From Chloroflexota bacterium (GTDB lineage Bacteria > Chloroflexota > UBA11872), in NCBI GenBank assembly GCA_022821905.1, contig JAJECS010000027.1:186001-250000 (forward strand): 64,000 nt of DNA, written 5' to 3'. The position numbers were made by a program, and so were the translations under genes. Every line of letters starts with the position of its first letter. The first letter of the stretch is position 1. Shown here piece by piece: positions 1 through 8,832 of the stretch. The notes below the pieces were generated by a model. That model did no database searches. It was not told the DNA's origin and saw only the letters and a list, made by a program, of their open reading frames with translations.

Positions 1-278
1 AAGGCCGGATATTGCGCGACGATGGCGTCATCCCCGTAGATCTGATGGCAGGGGACGGCGGCGCCGAGCGTCGCCGAGCCATCGGCATTGACCGTTAGCT
101 GTGTGAGGTCCGGGATGTGCTTGGCATCCACGAAGACCGTGGTGTCGCGGAGCTTCTCACGGACCTGCACGATGAGGTCCGTGCCACCGGCGAGCATGCG
201 GGCATTCGCCCCATGCTCGGCGAGGATGGAAACCGCGTCCGCGACTGTCGTGGGCGCGGCGTAGGAAATCGCGTGCAC
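1..278 (-). CDS. Xanthine/CO dehydrogenase family FAD-binding (medium) subunit, N-terminal part
   Basis: Partial gene; its 3' end lies left of the window. About 92 codons read on the minus strand from a GTG at 276-278, which has GGAG about 7 nt upstream. The product opens with a short strand-helix unit and then LAGGTDLIVQ, the FAD-pyrophosphate loop typical of the medium subunit of molybdenum hydroxylases (CoxM/XdhB/CutM). Family role: passes electrons from the Mo/Fe-S subunits to FAD. The substrate (CO, xanthine, aldehydes, aromatics) cannot be told from this piece, and the partner subunits are not in the window. Family call is firm; specificity is open. Confidence 0.85.
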   Translation of the reverse strand, partial: MHAISYAAPTTVADAVSILAEHGANARMLAGGTDLIVQVREKLRDTTVFVDAKHIPDLTQLTVNADGSATLGAAVPCHQIYGDDAIVAQYPA

Positions 279-413
279 GAGAGCGCTCCGTTCTGGGGCG
301 AGGACGGCGAGTGCGTCTGCATTGTTGCCGAAACCGACCGGCATCGGCTAGTGCCGTGTGCCTGGGAGGCTCGGCAAGCCTCAGTGGAGCACTGCAAGGG
401 CCACTGTTTACTT

Positions 414-435
414 CCCACGCTGCACGCAGCGTGGG
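414..435. repeat. 22-bp palindrome, CCCACGCTGC/GCAGCGTGGG arms
   Basis: Two 10-bp arms around a 2-base centre (AC), in the 193-bp space between the FAD-subunit gene and frdD. The same 22 bases recur at 39282-39303, each followed by CCACCG, and degenerate forms sit near 39241 and 54606. It is therefore a dispersed palindromic element. It could fold as a hairpin in the 3' region of the frd transcript, but no T-run follows, so a terminator role is unproven. Confidence 0.75.
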
Positions 436-471
436 CCACCGGACCTCGTTGTCTTGGAGTTACGGGCGGTC

Positions 472-834
472 CTAGAACAGCGCCAGGACTATCGCAATCA
501 GCGCGCTGAGGATCGCCGCCGCGCCGTAGCTCGCGACGATGAGCACCGCCGGCGGCGCGTGGACATGCAGGTCGATGAGCGTGTGCCGGATGCGGTGCGC
601 GGCGTGGACTGAGGCCAGCGCCATGATCAGGCCCAGCACCGCCCGTACCGGAGCGTGATTCAGTAGCGCGCCGATGCCGTCCTCGCCGTGGGCAAGCGCC
701 CCGGTCACGGCGTCCCACCCGGCAGCGCCGCCGATGCCGGTGACGAAGATCATGACGGGGATGAACATGGCGGCGATGACGCCGCCCATGCCGAAGATCG
801 ACCAGAAGATCGGCTCGTGCGACCGGCCTCTCAT
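472..834 (-). CDS. frdD: Fumarate reductase/succinate dehydrogenase membrane anchor FrdD
   Basis: 120 aa, three predicted membrane helices (about residues 10-33, 62-80, 97-118). The opening SHEPIFWSIFGMGGVIAAM and the later HRIRHTLIDLHVH match the heme-free FrdD anchor family of E. coli-type quinol:fumarate reductases. With FrdC it forms the quinone site and holds FrdAB on the cytoplasmic face of the membrane. The ATG overlaps the frdC stop by 4 nt (ATGA), implying translational coupling. It is the last gene of the frdABCD unit. Whether the complex works mainly as succinate dehydrogenase or fumarate reductase cannot be decided from sequence; the ACIII next door suggests aerobic succinate oxidation. 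Confidence 0.88.
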   Translation of the reverse strand: MRGRSHEPIFWSIFGMGGVIAAMFIPVMIFVTGIGGAAGWDAVTGALAHGEDGIGALLNHAPVRAVLGLIMALASVHAAHRIRHTLIDLHVHAPPAVLIVASYGAAAILSALIAIVLALF

Positions 835-1226
835 GCCGCGCCCACCCACCAGACCCAGGCGATGATCAGCCCGGTCACGACGGCCCATCCGCCGAACTGC
901 GGCGCGACCAGCAATAGCCCCGGGATGCGTCGACCGCGAATGCGTATAGCCACGGTCTGCGGCAGCAGGTTGAACCAGGTGTACGTGTGCCAGAGCGCGA
1001 ACACGATGGAAACGACGTGGAAGACGACCATGCCCGGATTCCACAGAAAGTCCAGATAGGCCTGGTAGTCGGCGGCTGGCTGACCGGCCTTGTGCAGCAG
1101 CACCAGCACCAGCACGACTTGCACGGCGATGAAGACCGACGAGCTCTCGCGCAGAAACACCAGCAGGTACGAGGGTCGCTTGGTCCACCAGGTCCATCCG
1201 AGCGAGCGGAATAACGGCTGCGTCAA
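831..1226 (-). CDS. frdC: Fumarate reductase/succinate dehydrogenase membrane anchor FrdC
   Basis: 131 aa with three hydrophobic helices. WTWWTKRPSYLLVFLRESSS near the N-terminus and LDFLWNPG plus ALWHTYTWFNLLPQ follow the FrdC pattern. FrdC contributes to the quinone pocket with FrdD. No ATG or GTG fits; the best start is TTG at 1224-1226, which overlaps the frdB TGA, so it is probably translated by coupling to frdB. The FrdC/FrdD split anchor is the heme-less type D arrangement rather than the diheme single-SdhC type. Confidence 0.86.
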   Translation of the reverse strand: MTQPLFRSLGWTWWTKRPSYLLVFLRESSSVFIAVQVVLVLVLLHKAGQPAADYQAYLDFLWNPGMVVFHVVSIVFALWHTYTWFNLLPQTVAIRIRGRRIPGLLLVAPQFGGWAVVTGLIIAWVWWVGAA

Positions 1227-1981
1227 GACTTCACCGTCCACGGCATGAGCAGCCGCCGGTAGTAGTCGATGGCGCCGGTCATCTTGGCCTGCTGAATGGC
1301 GCCGGCCGGATCTACGTGCTTGGGGCACACAGCCGAGCACTCGCCGACGAACGAGCACTCCCAGATGCCCTCGTCCTTCAGGATCACGTCGCGGCGCTGC
1401 TCGACGCCCTCATCGCGCGAGTCGAGGTTGTAGCGCTGGGCAAGCGCCAGCGCCGCCGGACCAATGAACTCGTCGCTATGCGAGGAAACCGGACACGCGG
1501 CGTAGCACAGCAGGCAGTTGATGCACATGCTGAATTGCTGATAGACGGCGTGCTGGGCCGGGGTCTGCAGATACTCGGACTTCAGCTCGTCGGTGGCGCC
1601 GTCGTCGCGGATGATCCATGGCTGGACGCTCTCCAACTTGTCCATGAACCCTTCGAGATTGGTCACCAGATCGCGCTCGACGTTGAAGTTGACCAGCGGC
1701 TCGACCCGAATCGGTCCGGGCATGTACTCCGAGAGGAAGGCCGCGCAGGTGAGCTTGGGGTAGCCGTTGACCATGGCCCCGCACGAGCCGCAGACCCCCA
1801 TGCGGCATGACCACCGGTAGGTCAGCGTCCCGTCGATCGTGTCCTTGATGTAGTTGAGCGCATCGAGCACCACCCAGTCCTCGTGGTAGGGCACGTCATA
1901 GACCTGGTAGGTCGGCTCGTCCCAGTCCGGCTGGTAGCGAAAGACCTCGAATTTGACCATCGTCTCGATCGCCGTGCTCAT
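1223..1981 (-). CDS. frdB: Fumarate reductase/succinate dehydrogenase iron-sulfur subunit
   Basis: 252 aa. The N-terminal plant-type ferredoxin domain carries the [2Fe-2S] ligands Cys59, 64, 67 and 79 ([10 protein letters not shown], then a later C). The C-terminal domain has [12 protein letters not shown] (Cys153/156/159/163) for [4Fe-4S] and [17 protein letters not shown] for [3Fe-4S], very close to FrdB. It carries electrons between the FAD of FrdA and the quinone site in FrdCD. The ATG at 1979-1981 overlaps the frdA stop by 4 nt. A longer reading to 2044 exists but its extra residues lie inside frdA, and the family start fits 1981. Confidence 0.95.
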   Translation of the reverse strand: MSTAIETMVKFEVFRYQPDWDEPTYQVYDVPYHEDWVVLDALNYIKDTIDGTLTYRWSCRMGVCGSCGAMVNGYPKLTCAAFLSEYMPGPIRVEPLVNFNVERDLVTNLEGFMDKLESVQPWIIRDDGATDELKSEYLQTPAQHAVYQQFSMCINCLLCYAACPVSSHSDEFIGPAALALAQRYNLDSRDEGVEQRRDVILKDEGIWECSFVGECSAVCPKHVDPAGAIQQAKMTGAIDYYRRLLMPWTVKS

Positions 1982-3777
1982 GATTCGGTTGTCGCCGCCT
2001 TTGCTTGCTCGGAGGATCCGTACGTCCGCGATCCGGGAGGCCATTTCGTAATCACCACGTCGCGGAAGGACACCTCGGGCGTGCCGTCATCCCCGCGCAT
2101 CGCCAGCGAATGCTTCAGGAACTGGTCGTCGTCCCGGTCTGGGTGGTCGGTGCGCTGGTGCGATCCGCGCGATTCGGTGCGGTCTCGGGCGCTTGCGGCC
2201 AGGGCCAGCGAAAGGTCGAGCATGTAGTCGAGCTCGAGCGCGCTGATTAGATCGGTGTTGTAGACGTTGGTGCGGTCGTCGAGGTCGACGCTGCCAAAGC
2301 GCTCCCGCAGGTCGCTGAGGGTGTCGTAGGTCTGCTCGATGCCCTCTTGCGTGCGGTAGATGCCGGCGCCCTCCTCCATGGTGGTGGTCATCTCGCGCCG
2401 CAGCTCCGCGACCCGATCGCCGCCCGACGGCTGTTCCAGAATGCGTCGGATGCGGGCCCGTTCCTCGTCCACCTGCGACTCCAGGCGATCAACCGCCGCC
2501 GGATCGGACGCGCTCGCGAATTGCGCGGCGTTGCGCCCGGCGCGCGCGCCAAAGACCACCAGCTCCGTGAGCGAGTTCGAGCCGAGCCGGTTGGCGCCGT
2601 TGATGCTCACGCAGGCGCACTCTCCCGCGGCGTATAGACCGGGCAGGCTGGTGGCGGCTTCGATGTCGGTGTCGATGCCGCCCATCATGTAGTGCACCAC
2701 CGGCCGCACGGGGATCGATTCCGTGACGGGGTCGATGCCGCCGTAGTTGCGGGCAAGCTCGCGCACGAAGGGGAGCTTGGTGTCGATGCGATGCTCGCCC
2801 AGGTGCTGGATGTCCAGGTGCACGTAGGAGCCGTAGGGACCCGAGTAGGTGTTCCCCTTCTCCTGCTCCTTGATGAACGCCTGCGACAGCCGGTCGCGCG
2901 GGCCGAGCTCCATGGTTCGCAGTTGCGGATGCCGCGGATCGTCCAGCGGCAGCGGCTCGCCCAGGTCGTAGTCGGCCAGGTACCGCTCACCCTTGTTGTT
3001 CCGCAGCACGCCGCCTTCCCCGCGCGACGCCTCGGTGATAAGGATGCCGGTGCCCGGCAAGCCCGTCGGGTGATACTGCACGAACTCCATGTCCTTGAGC
3101 GCCACGCCGGCGCGATAGGCCATGGCCAGGCCGTCGCCGGTCTTGATGGCGCCGTTGGTCGTGAAGGGAAAGATGCGCCCGGCGCCGCCCGTGGCGATGA
3201 TCACCGACTTGGCGTAGATGGGCCGCAGTTGGCCCGTGCGCAGCTCAATGGCCGTGCAGCCCTGGCATCGACCGTCGTCCACCAGCAGCTTCGTCGCGAA
3301 CCATTCGTCGTAGCGCGTGATGGAAGGGAACTGCAAGCAGGTCTGGAACAGGCTGTGCAGGACGTGGAAGCCGGTCTTGTCGGTGGCGAACCAGGTGCGT
3401 TGGATCTTCATGCCGCCGAACGGACGCACCGCCACGTGACCGGTCGCCTCGCGGGACCAGGGGCAGCCCCAGTGCTCCAGTTGGATCAGCTCGCGGGGCG
3501 CTTCCTCCACGAACATCTCGACGGCGTCCTGGTCGGCCAGCCAGTCCGAGCCGCTGATGGTGTCGTAGATGTGGTCCTCGGCGCTGTCGTTGTCCTTGAT
3601 GACCGCCGCCATGCCGCCCTCGGCCGCCACGGTGTGACTGCGCATGGGATAGACCTTGGACACGATGCCGATGCTGAGGTCGGGATGCTCTTGGGCTACG
3701 GCGATGGCGGCGCGCAGGCCGGCGCCACCGCCGCCAATGACGAGCACGTCGTGCTGCAGTTGGTCCACGGCGCTCAT
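1978..3777 (-). CDS. frdA: Fumarate reductase/succinate dehydrogenase flavoprotein subunit
   Basis: 599 aa, normal length. Residues 10-22 hold the Rossmann loop [23 protein letters not shown] supplies His48 for the covalent FAD link; [21 protein letters not shown]-like sequence (interrupted here for length) marks the dicarboxylate site, and [10 protein letters not shown] lies near the C-terminal FAD contact. Interconverts succinate and fumarate. First gene of frdABCD; it follows the 402-aa membrane protein gene (3807-5015) by 29 nt, so complex II may be co-transcribed with cytochrome maturation genes. Call is secure; sdhA is an equally valid name. Confidence 0.95.
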   Translation of the reverse strand: MSAVDQLQHDVLVIGGGGAGLRAAIAVAQEHPDLSIGIVSKVYPMRSHTVAAEGGMAAVIKDNDSAEDHIYDTISGSDWLADQDAVEMFVEEAPRELIQLEHWGCPWSREATGHVAVRPFGGMKIQRTWFATDKTGFHVLHSLFQTCLQFPSITRYDEWFATKLLVDDGRCQGCTAIELRTGQLRPIYAKSVIIATGGAGRIFPFTTNGAIKTGDGLAMAYRAGVALKDMEFVQYHPTGLPGTGILITEASRGEGGVLRNNKGERYLADYDLGEPLPLDDPRHPQLRTMELGPRDRLSQAFIKEQEKGNTYSGPYGSYVHLDIQHLGEHRIDTKLPFVRELARNYGGIDPVTESIPVRPVVHYMMGGIDTDIEAATSLPGLYAAGECACVSINGANRLGSNSLTELVVFGARAGRNAAQFASASDPAAVDRLESQVDEERARIRRILEQPSGGDRVAELRREMTTTMEEGAGIYRTQEGIEQTYDTLSDLRERFGSVDLDDRTNVYNTDLISALELDYMLDLSLALAASARDRTESRGSHQRTDHPDRDDDQFLKHSLAMRGDDGTPEVSFRDVVITKWPPGSRTYGSSEQAKAATTES

Positions 3778-3806
3778 GGTAGGCAGCCGATGTCAGCGCC
3801 GCAAAG

Positions 3807-5015
3807 CTATGCCGTGGGCTCTCGCTCCGCCCGGTCCCGGCGCAGCTCGACCGCGAGGTCGGGGCGACGCTCGATCAGGTCGACCAGCTCGTCGCGCATG
3901 GCCGCATGCTCCGGGTCGGACGCCTGATTCGAGCGTTGCAGATCCGCCAGCAGCCGCCGCGCTCTCGCGAGATCGTCCGGCGCCGGGCGCGCCCGCCAGA
4001 CGCGGCGATGCACCGCGACGATGAGCGTCAAGAACACTCCGCCTCCGGCCGCAATGAGCGCCCAGCGGTCGGCGGTGGTGGTGCGAATGGCGCGCACGAC
4101 GCCGGGCAGCGTGGTGTCGGCAACCTCGATGGCGAACGTCGTCCGGGCCGCGACGTCACGGGCCTCCCAGCGGTCCGCAGCGATCCCGGCAAACGACGTG
4201 GCCTCACCCGGCGTCAATCCCTGCGGAGTCGTCACCAACACGTCCTGCTCGCTCAGCAGCCGCACGATGCCCGTTGACAATCCGATGAACCAGTCGAACG
4301 CGGCGGCGCCGTCGAGGAGTCGCAGTCGATAGGAGTAGGCAATGGTGGTGACGCCGGGTCTCAGTGGCGCCAGCACGGCGAATCCGGGGCCCCCAATGAC
4401 CAGCTCATTCGAGCTGAATCCGCTCACCGGCTGCAGGCCGAATGCGCCGTCGGGCACGGCAAACCGCAGCGGGGGCGGTGCGGTGGCCGAGGCCGCCGGC
4501 AGGAACGTTCGGTCGCCGGGAACGAGTACGTCGATCACGTCGAGGATGGCGATGGCGTCGGCGGTCTGATGCCGCATGAGCCGCGACACGGATTGCAGGG
4601 AGATGCCCGGGTTTTCGCCGGTGGCGTCGTAGATCGTGAGCGTGGCTTCGACCTCCGCTTTCCCTTCGAAGCGAATCCCGTCCGTCGTGTAGGAGACGCC
4701 TCCGTAGTCGATGCGGGCGAAATAAGCCGCATCCGCCGTGGTCGGGAGCCCGGTGAAGGTGAACGTGCCGTCCGGGTTCGCGCCGGTCGTGACGGTGGGG
4801 AGCGCGTCGGGGCCTCGACGCCCGACCAGCGCCACCACCAGATCGGCCGGCACGGCGGCGCCCGCGGTGCCGTTCACCACGGCGCCGCGGATCACCCCTT
4901 GATCCTGGGCGCTAACCGGTTGCCAGGCCCAATTCAGCATGACGACAAGCACCGCCGCCGCGGCGAGGAAGCGTGGCAGCGTCCGGCGGGTGGCAGCAGT
5001 GAGGGTCAACCCCAT
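3807..5015 (-). CDS. Membrane protein with carboxypeptidase-regulatory/Ig-like domain in the ccm-frd cluster
   Basis: 402 aa. A signal/anchor helix (about residues 14-36, ending VSAQ) is followed by a beta-sandwich segment (IRGAVVNGTAGAAVPADLVV, then PDGTFTFTGLP), the pattern of carboxypeptidase-regulatory or DUF-type Ig folds. A long extracytoplasmic region follows, then one membrane helix (about 313-333) and a charged cytoplasmic tail of about 65 residues rich in Arg/Glu helices. The ATG overlaps the end of the upstream beta-propeller gene by 10 nt. No catalytic residue is recognisable. Position between ccm and frd genes suggests a helper in cytochrome c maturation or in assembly of the complexes; this is inference. 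Confidence 0.7.
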   Translation of the reverse strand: MGLTLTAATRRTLPRFLAAAAVLVVMLNWAWQPVSAQDQGVIRGAVVNGTAGAAVPADLVVALVGRRGPDALPTVTTGANPDGTFTFTGLPTTADAAYFARIDYGGVSYTTDGIRFEGKAEVEATLTIYDATGENPGISLQSVSRLMRHQTADAIAILDVIDVLVPGDRTFLPAASATAPPPLRFAVPDGAFGLQPVSGFSSNELVIGGPGFAVLAPLRPGVTTIAYSYRLRLLDGAAAFDWFIGLSTGIVRLLSEQDVLVTTPQGLTPGEATSFAGIAADRWEARDVAARTTFAIEVADTTLPGVVRAIRTTTADRWALIAAGGGVFLTLIVAVHRRVWRARPAPDDLARARRLLADLQRSNQASDPEHAAMRDELVDLIERRPDLAVELRRDRAEREPTA

Positions 5016-6259
5016 GACGCGCCCAAATCGCGGCTGTGGAACACCGTGCCGTCGCGGGCGATGGCGTAAAGCTCGCGCGGCGCCGCGGCGCTGCCGGTGA
5101 CGGCGACGATGTCGGCGGCGAGCGTCAGGCGGTTCCAGGACTGCATGCCGTCGACGGACTTGAAAACCCCGGCGTCGGTGGCCACGTAGACGGCGCCCTG
5201 AAACTCTTGACCAGTCGGCGAGACGTATTGGTCGCCGCTATTCGGCTCGTAGTGCAGCGAGCGTACGTTGACCGTTGGCAACGCCCCGTTGACGAAGCCG
5301 TTGGCGCTGCGCCATGTGCCGTTCAAGCCCGAGGCCAGCACCCCTTCGGTGGACGTGCTCACCACGACTTGCAGCACCGGCTGCTCGACGATGGCAATGC
5401 CCGTCACGTTCGGTGGCGCTACGGCGGCCAGTGGACGCCAGGTCGCGCCGTCGTCGTCCGAGGCATGGAAGGCCCCGACGGCGTCGATGGCCACCAGGCG
5501 ACCGGAGTCACGTCCCGAGGCCAGATGCGCCAGATCGAGCGACGTCGATTCCTCGGCCCAGGTGGCTGCCGACGCGTCGCCGCGAAACGGCCCGTCGTCG
5601 GTGACAGCGACGAAGCTGGTGCGTGTCGCCGCCACCGAGCGGGTCGCGCGCGGAAAGTCGGCGGGCTGCCAGGTGGCCCCGCCATCGCGGCTGATCTGTA
5701 GCCCCGCCGGGTGGGCGGCCACGAGCGTCTCTGGATCCGTGGACGAAACCGCCACCGTGCTGACAGCGGCGACGCCCACGTTGCCCACGGCGGTTTGCTC
5801 GCCGATGCCCTCGCGTGCGCCCAGGGTCACGATAAGAACCACGGCAACAAGCCCCACGACTGACGTTGTCCCTGCGAGCAGCCAGACCAGCGGGCGGCGC
5901 GCCGACACCGGCGGCGGGCTGGGCGTGGCGCGCTCGGGTATGCGCGGCCCGTCGGCGAGCAGTTGCTCGACCTGCGCTTCCGCGCGGGCGCGCCGCCGTT
6001 CGTGCGCCCCGAGCTCCAGCGCCGCCTGACGGCGGGACTCCGCCGTCAGCTCGGCGTGCTCGGCGTCGCTGATCGCGCCGCGAAGCCGCTCGACATCGAG
6101 ATCGGCCATCAGGTCCAGGGACCGCCGCACCTCGTCGCTGAACGGCTGCCGGCGTGCACGCACGCGTCGGGCCGTGTCGCGCAGCAGCGGCGTCGAGACC
6201 CAGGCCAGCCCGCCAACCGTGACAAGGGCGAGGCCAACCAGCAGGACGACCGGCGTCAC
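5006..6259 (-). CDS. CcmI-like membrane anchor fused to an extracytoplasmic BNR/Ycf48-type beta-propeller
   Basis: 417 aa, GTG start overlapping the ccmH stop. Residues 1-25 form a membrane helix; residues 26-95 are a charged helical segment (LDLMADLDVERLRGAISDAE) that resembles the cytoplasmic loop of CcmI; a second helix lies at about 125-147. After it come repeated Asp-box-like motifs (SRDGGATW, SDDDGATW, SRDLGASWG at the very end) of a beta-propeller of the sortilin/Ycf48 type. Classical CcmI has TPR repeats in that position, for binding apocytochrome. Inference: a CcmI-equivalent apocytochrome handler with a swapped domain. Similarity of the N-terminal part to CcmI is by eye. Confidence 0.7.
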   Translation of the reverse strand: MTPVVLLVGLALVTVGGLAWVSTPLLRDTARRVRARRQPFSDEVRRSLDLMADLDVERLRGAISDAEHAELTAESRRQAALELGAHERRRARAEAQVEQLLADGPRIPERATPSPPPVSARRPLVWLLAGTTSVVGLVAVVLIVTLGAREGIGEQTAVGNVGVAAVSTVAVSSTDPETLVAAHPAGLQISRDGGATWQPADFPRATRSVAATRTSFVAVTDDGPFRGDASAATWAEESTSLDLAHLASGRDSGRLVAIDAVGAFHASDDDGATWRPLAAVAPPNVTGIAIVEQPVLQVVVSTSTEGVLASGLNGTWRSANGFVNGALPTVNVRSLHYEPNSGDQYVSPTGQEFQGAVYVATDAGVFKSVDGMQSWNRLTLAADIVAVTGSAAAPRELYAIARDGTVFHSRDLGASWG

Positions 6260-6732
6260 GTGCGCTCGCCGCCGGGCGGATGCCGCAGTTGGTCGATCCG
6301 GGCTTCGAGCTCAGGCAGGCTGTCGTCGGTCGTCGAGACCGATTGCGGGCGTCGTCGCAGCAGTACCACGCCCACGGCCAAAACGCCTGCGGCGGCGGCG
6401 ATGATCGGTCCCAGCCAAACGCCCAGGGCCAGGCCCTGCTTCGGCGGGTCGCGCAGAATTCCGACGCCGTAACGTGCCGCGAAGAAGTCGAAGATCTCCT
6501 CGTCCGTCGCGCCGTCGCCGATTTTCTCGTTGATGATTGCGCGCATCTGCTGGGCCAACGGGGCGTTGGACTCCTTCACCGACTGTCCCTGGCAGACCGG
6601 GCAGTCCAACTGGTTGGCGATGCGCGATTGGCGGGCATACAACGCGTCGGCATCGTTCTCGTCGGCGGACACGACCGCGACGCCGAGGCTCGCCATGACC
6701 AGCGTCAGCACCAGGGCCGCGCGCAGGTTCAC
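6256..6732 (-). CDS. ccmH: Cytochrome c maturation protein CcmH (CycL type)
   Basis: 158 aa from a GTG at 6730-6732 that overlaps the ccmF stop. Signal-like helix at 5-23, then RIANQLDCPVCQGQSVKES with the LRCPVC-type thiol pair Cys44/Cys47, then a helical bundle and a C-terminal membrane helix (about 103-126) with a short tail. CcmH handles the haem-binding cysteines of apocytochromes together with CcmG and CcmF on the outer face of the membrane. A reading extended to 6903 overlaps ccmF and adds only a low-complexity sequence, so it is rejected. Confidence 0.93.
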   Translation of the reverse strand: MNLRAALVLTLVMASLGVAVVSADENDADALYARQSRIANQLDCPVCQGQSVKESNAPLAQQMRAIINEKIGDGATDEEIFDFFAARYGVGILRDPPKQGLALGVWLGPIIAAAAGVLAVGVVLLRRRPQSVSTTDDSLPELEARIDQLRHPPGGERT

Positions 6733-8741
6733 GGCGTCACCGGGTGCCCCGCGGGCGCCGGAGCTTGCGCCGGCTGCCGTGTGGCGGCGGGCCAGGCGAG
6801 CACGAGCACGCCAATGAAATACAGCGCGCCGCCAACCCACAGCAGCGGCACGAGCGGATTCACCAGGATGCGGAACGACGCCGCCGATCCGTCGGGCTCC
6901 CAATCGTCAAGCAGCACGTAGAGATCGTCGAGACCGGGAAACGTGGTGCGAATCGCAACGTCGGATGTTGGTTGGTTCTCCCAGCCGACGTGAATGCGGC
7001 GCGACGGCGTCAGGCGCGCCGGCGGCTGATCGCCGCGCTCTACGTCCAGGTCGGCGTAGACAGTCGTCAGGCCGGGCTGCGACACAGGACGCAGGCCGCG
7101 AAACGTCACGGTGTGACCGTCGACGGTCGCGGACTCTCCCGGCGCCAGGCGCGCGGCGGACTCTTGCCCGAAAGACGCCGAGCCCACGATCCCGATGGCG
7201 AACACCGCGACGCTGAAATGCACGACGTGGCTGCCGAGCCGTCGCCGGCTGCCGACCAGGCTGAGCGCAATGCGGGGTTCGCTGGGTGAAGAGGGTGTGC
7301 GGGCGCGGACGCTGCGCGCCAGCTCGAGCAACGCTCCGGCTCCCACCAGGGCCGCCAGGCCGAACCCCAATACGGCGAGCCCGGCGCGCATGCCCACTGC
7401 CAGCAGGACGGCGGAAACTGCGACGGTGACGAGAATGGGCCAGCGCGTGGCCCGCCACGCGGCGCGCGCGGTCGTGCGCCGCCAGGCCAGGAGCGGGCCG
7501 ATGCCCAGCAGCCCGAGCATGATCAGCAGCAGCGGCACGGTGACCTGGGCGTAGAACGGCGGGCCGACTGCGATGCGTACGCCCTGCACAAGCTCGGAGA
7601 AGATTGGAAACACGGTGCCCCAGAGCACCGCCACCAGCACCGCCATGAGCAGCAGGTTGTTGAGCAGGACACCGGCTTCCTTGGACGCCAGTGACTCGAT
7701 AGGCAAGGGGGCTCGCAGCAGCGGCAGGCGGTACAGGAACGCCAGGACGGCGATCACCATCACGATGCCGACGAACGTGAGAAAGATCGGCCCCACGTCC
7801 GAGAGCGCGAATGAGTGCACCGAGGTGAGAATCCCGCTGCGCACCACGAACGTGCCGAAGACGGCCAGCGCGAAGCCAAGCAGCACCAGCCCCACGGACC
7901 ACGCCCGCAGTTGGCCGCGCCGCTCTTGCGCCAGCGCCGAGTGGATGTAGGCCGTGGCCGCCAGCCAGGGAAGCAGCGCGACGTTCTCGACCGGATCCCA
8001 GCCCCAATAGCCGCCCCAGCCCAGCACGCGATAGGCCCACCACGCGCCGAGCAGCAGGCCGGCGCCCTGGATGGCCCAGGCCGCGAGCATCCAGTTGCGC
8101 ATTTCGCGCAGCCAATCCTGCGAAATTCGGCCCGCGGCCAGCATCGCCGCCGCGAAGGCGAACGGGATCGTGAAGGACATGTAGCCGGTGAGCAGCATGG
8201 GCGGATGCACCTGCATGCCGCTGTCCCAGAGCAGCGGATTGAGCCCGCGCCCATCAACCGGCGCCACGACCAGCCGCTGAAACGGACTCGACACGAACAC
8301 GAGCACGCCGATGAAGAAGAGCGCGACCGCCGCCAGCGTGCCGATGCCCCACGGCGCGAGGGCGTCATCACGCGTGGACATGCGCCAGGCCGCCAGGGCG
8401 CTGAAGAGACTGAGCCCCCATGCCCAGAAGAGCAATGAGCCTTCCTGCCCGCCCCACAGGGCGGAGATCGTGAGGCCCAGCGGCATCGAGCGGCTGGACG
8501 TGTCGGCCACGAATGCGAGCGAGAAATCCTGTGTGAGGAATCCGGCGGCGAGCGCGGCCACGGCCAGGGTCACGACGGCGGCCAGCACGACGGCGGCGTT
8601 GCGCGCGGCATCCGTGAAGCCGGGGCTGCGCCGCCACACCGCCAGCCCGCTCATCGAGAGTTGCAGCACCGCGACGCCGAACGCCAGCCCGAGCGCCATG
8701 CGGCCAACCACCACCAGGTCGATCACGGGCGTGGCCTGCAT
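6729..8741 (-). CDS. ccmF: Haem lyase CcmF
   Basis: 670 aa, about 15 membrane helices, standard length. GGQEGSLLFWAW at about 97-108 and the tryptophan-rich WWD loop GWGGYWGWDPVENVALLPWL at 241-260 are diagnostic; His residues flanking the loop (for example in MQVHPPMLLTGY) fit haem-b and haem-c ligation. CcmF with CcmH attaches haem from holo-CcmE to apocytochrome c. ATG at 8739-8741. It is separated from ccmD by about 90 nt containing a perfect palindrome, while downstream genes overlap it. Confidence 0.96.
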   Translation of the reverse strand: MQATPVIDLVVVGRMALGLAFGVAVLQLSMSGLAVWRRSPGFTDAARNAAVVLAAVVTLAVAALAAGFLTQDFSLAFVADTSSRSMPLGLTISALWGGQEGSLLFWAWGLSLFSALAAWRMSTRDDALAPWGIGTLAAVALFFIGVLVFVSSPFQRLVVAPVDGRGLNPLLWDSGMQVHPPMLLTGYMSFTIPFAFAAAMLAAGRISQDWLREMRNWMLAAWAIQGAGLLLGAWWAYRVLGWGGYWGWDPVENVALLPWLAATAYIHSALAQERRGQLRAWSVGLVLLGFALAVFGTFVVRSGILTSVHSFALSDVGPIFLTFVGIVMVIAVLAFLYRLPLLRAPLPIESLASKEAGVLLNNLLLMAVLVAVLWGTVFPIFSELVQGVRIAVGPPFYAQVTVPLLLIMLGLLGIGPLLAWRRTTARAAWRATRWPILVTVAVSAVLLAVGMRAGLAVLGFGLAALVGAGALLELARSVRARTPSSPSEPRIALSLVGSRRRLGSHVVHFSVAVFAIGIVGSASFGQESAARLAPGESATVDGHTVTFRGLRPVSQPGLTTVYADLDVERGDQPPARLTPSRRIHVGWENQPTSDVAIRTTFPGLDDLYVLLDDWEPDGSAASFRILVNPLVPLLWVGGALYFIGVLVLAWPAATRQPAQAPAPAGHPVTP

Positions 8742-8769
8742 CTATTCGGAACCTCTGCGCAACCCGGCG

Positions 8770-8791
8770 GGGGCGGTTCGCGAACCGCCCC
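8770..8791. repeat. Perfect 22-bp palindrome of the GGGGCGG...CCGCCCC(TAC) family
   Basis: Two 11-base halves (GGGGCGGTTCG and its exact complement) followed by TAC, located in the gap between ccmD and ccmF. Same architecture as the sites at 12250-12270, 29724-29745, 42491-42511 and 61668-61688, with differing central bases. In the RNA of the ccm operon it would form a strong stem and could affect mRNA stability or the ccmD/ccmF ratio. Confidence 0.7.
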
Positions 8792-8832
8792 TACACCCGG
8801 CGCCGACACGCGGGGGGAGCGTGAAATCGAGG

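Noticed and set aside
2692-3927. 411-codon open frame on the plus strand
   Set aside because: Antisense to frdA; no recognisable motif and biased composition.
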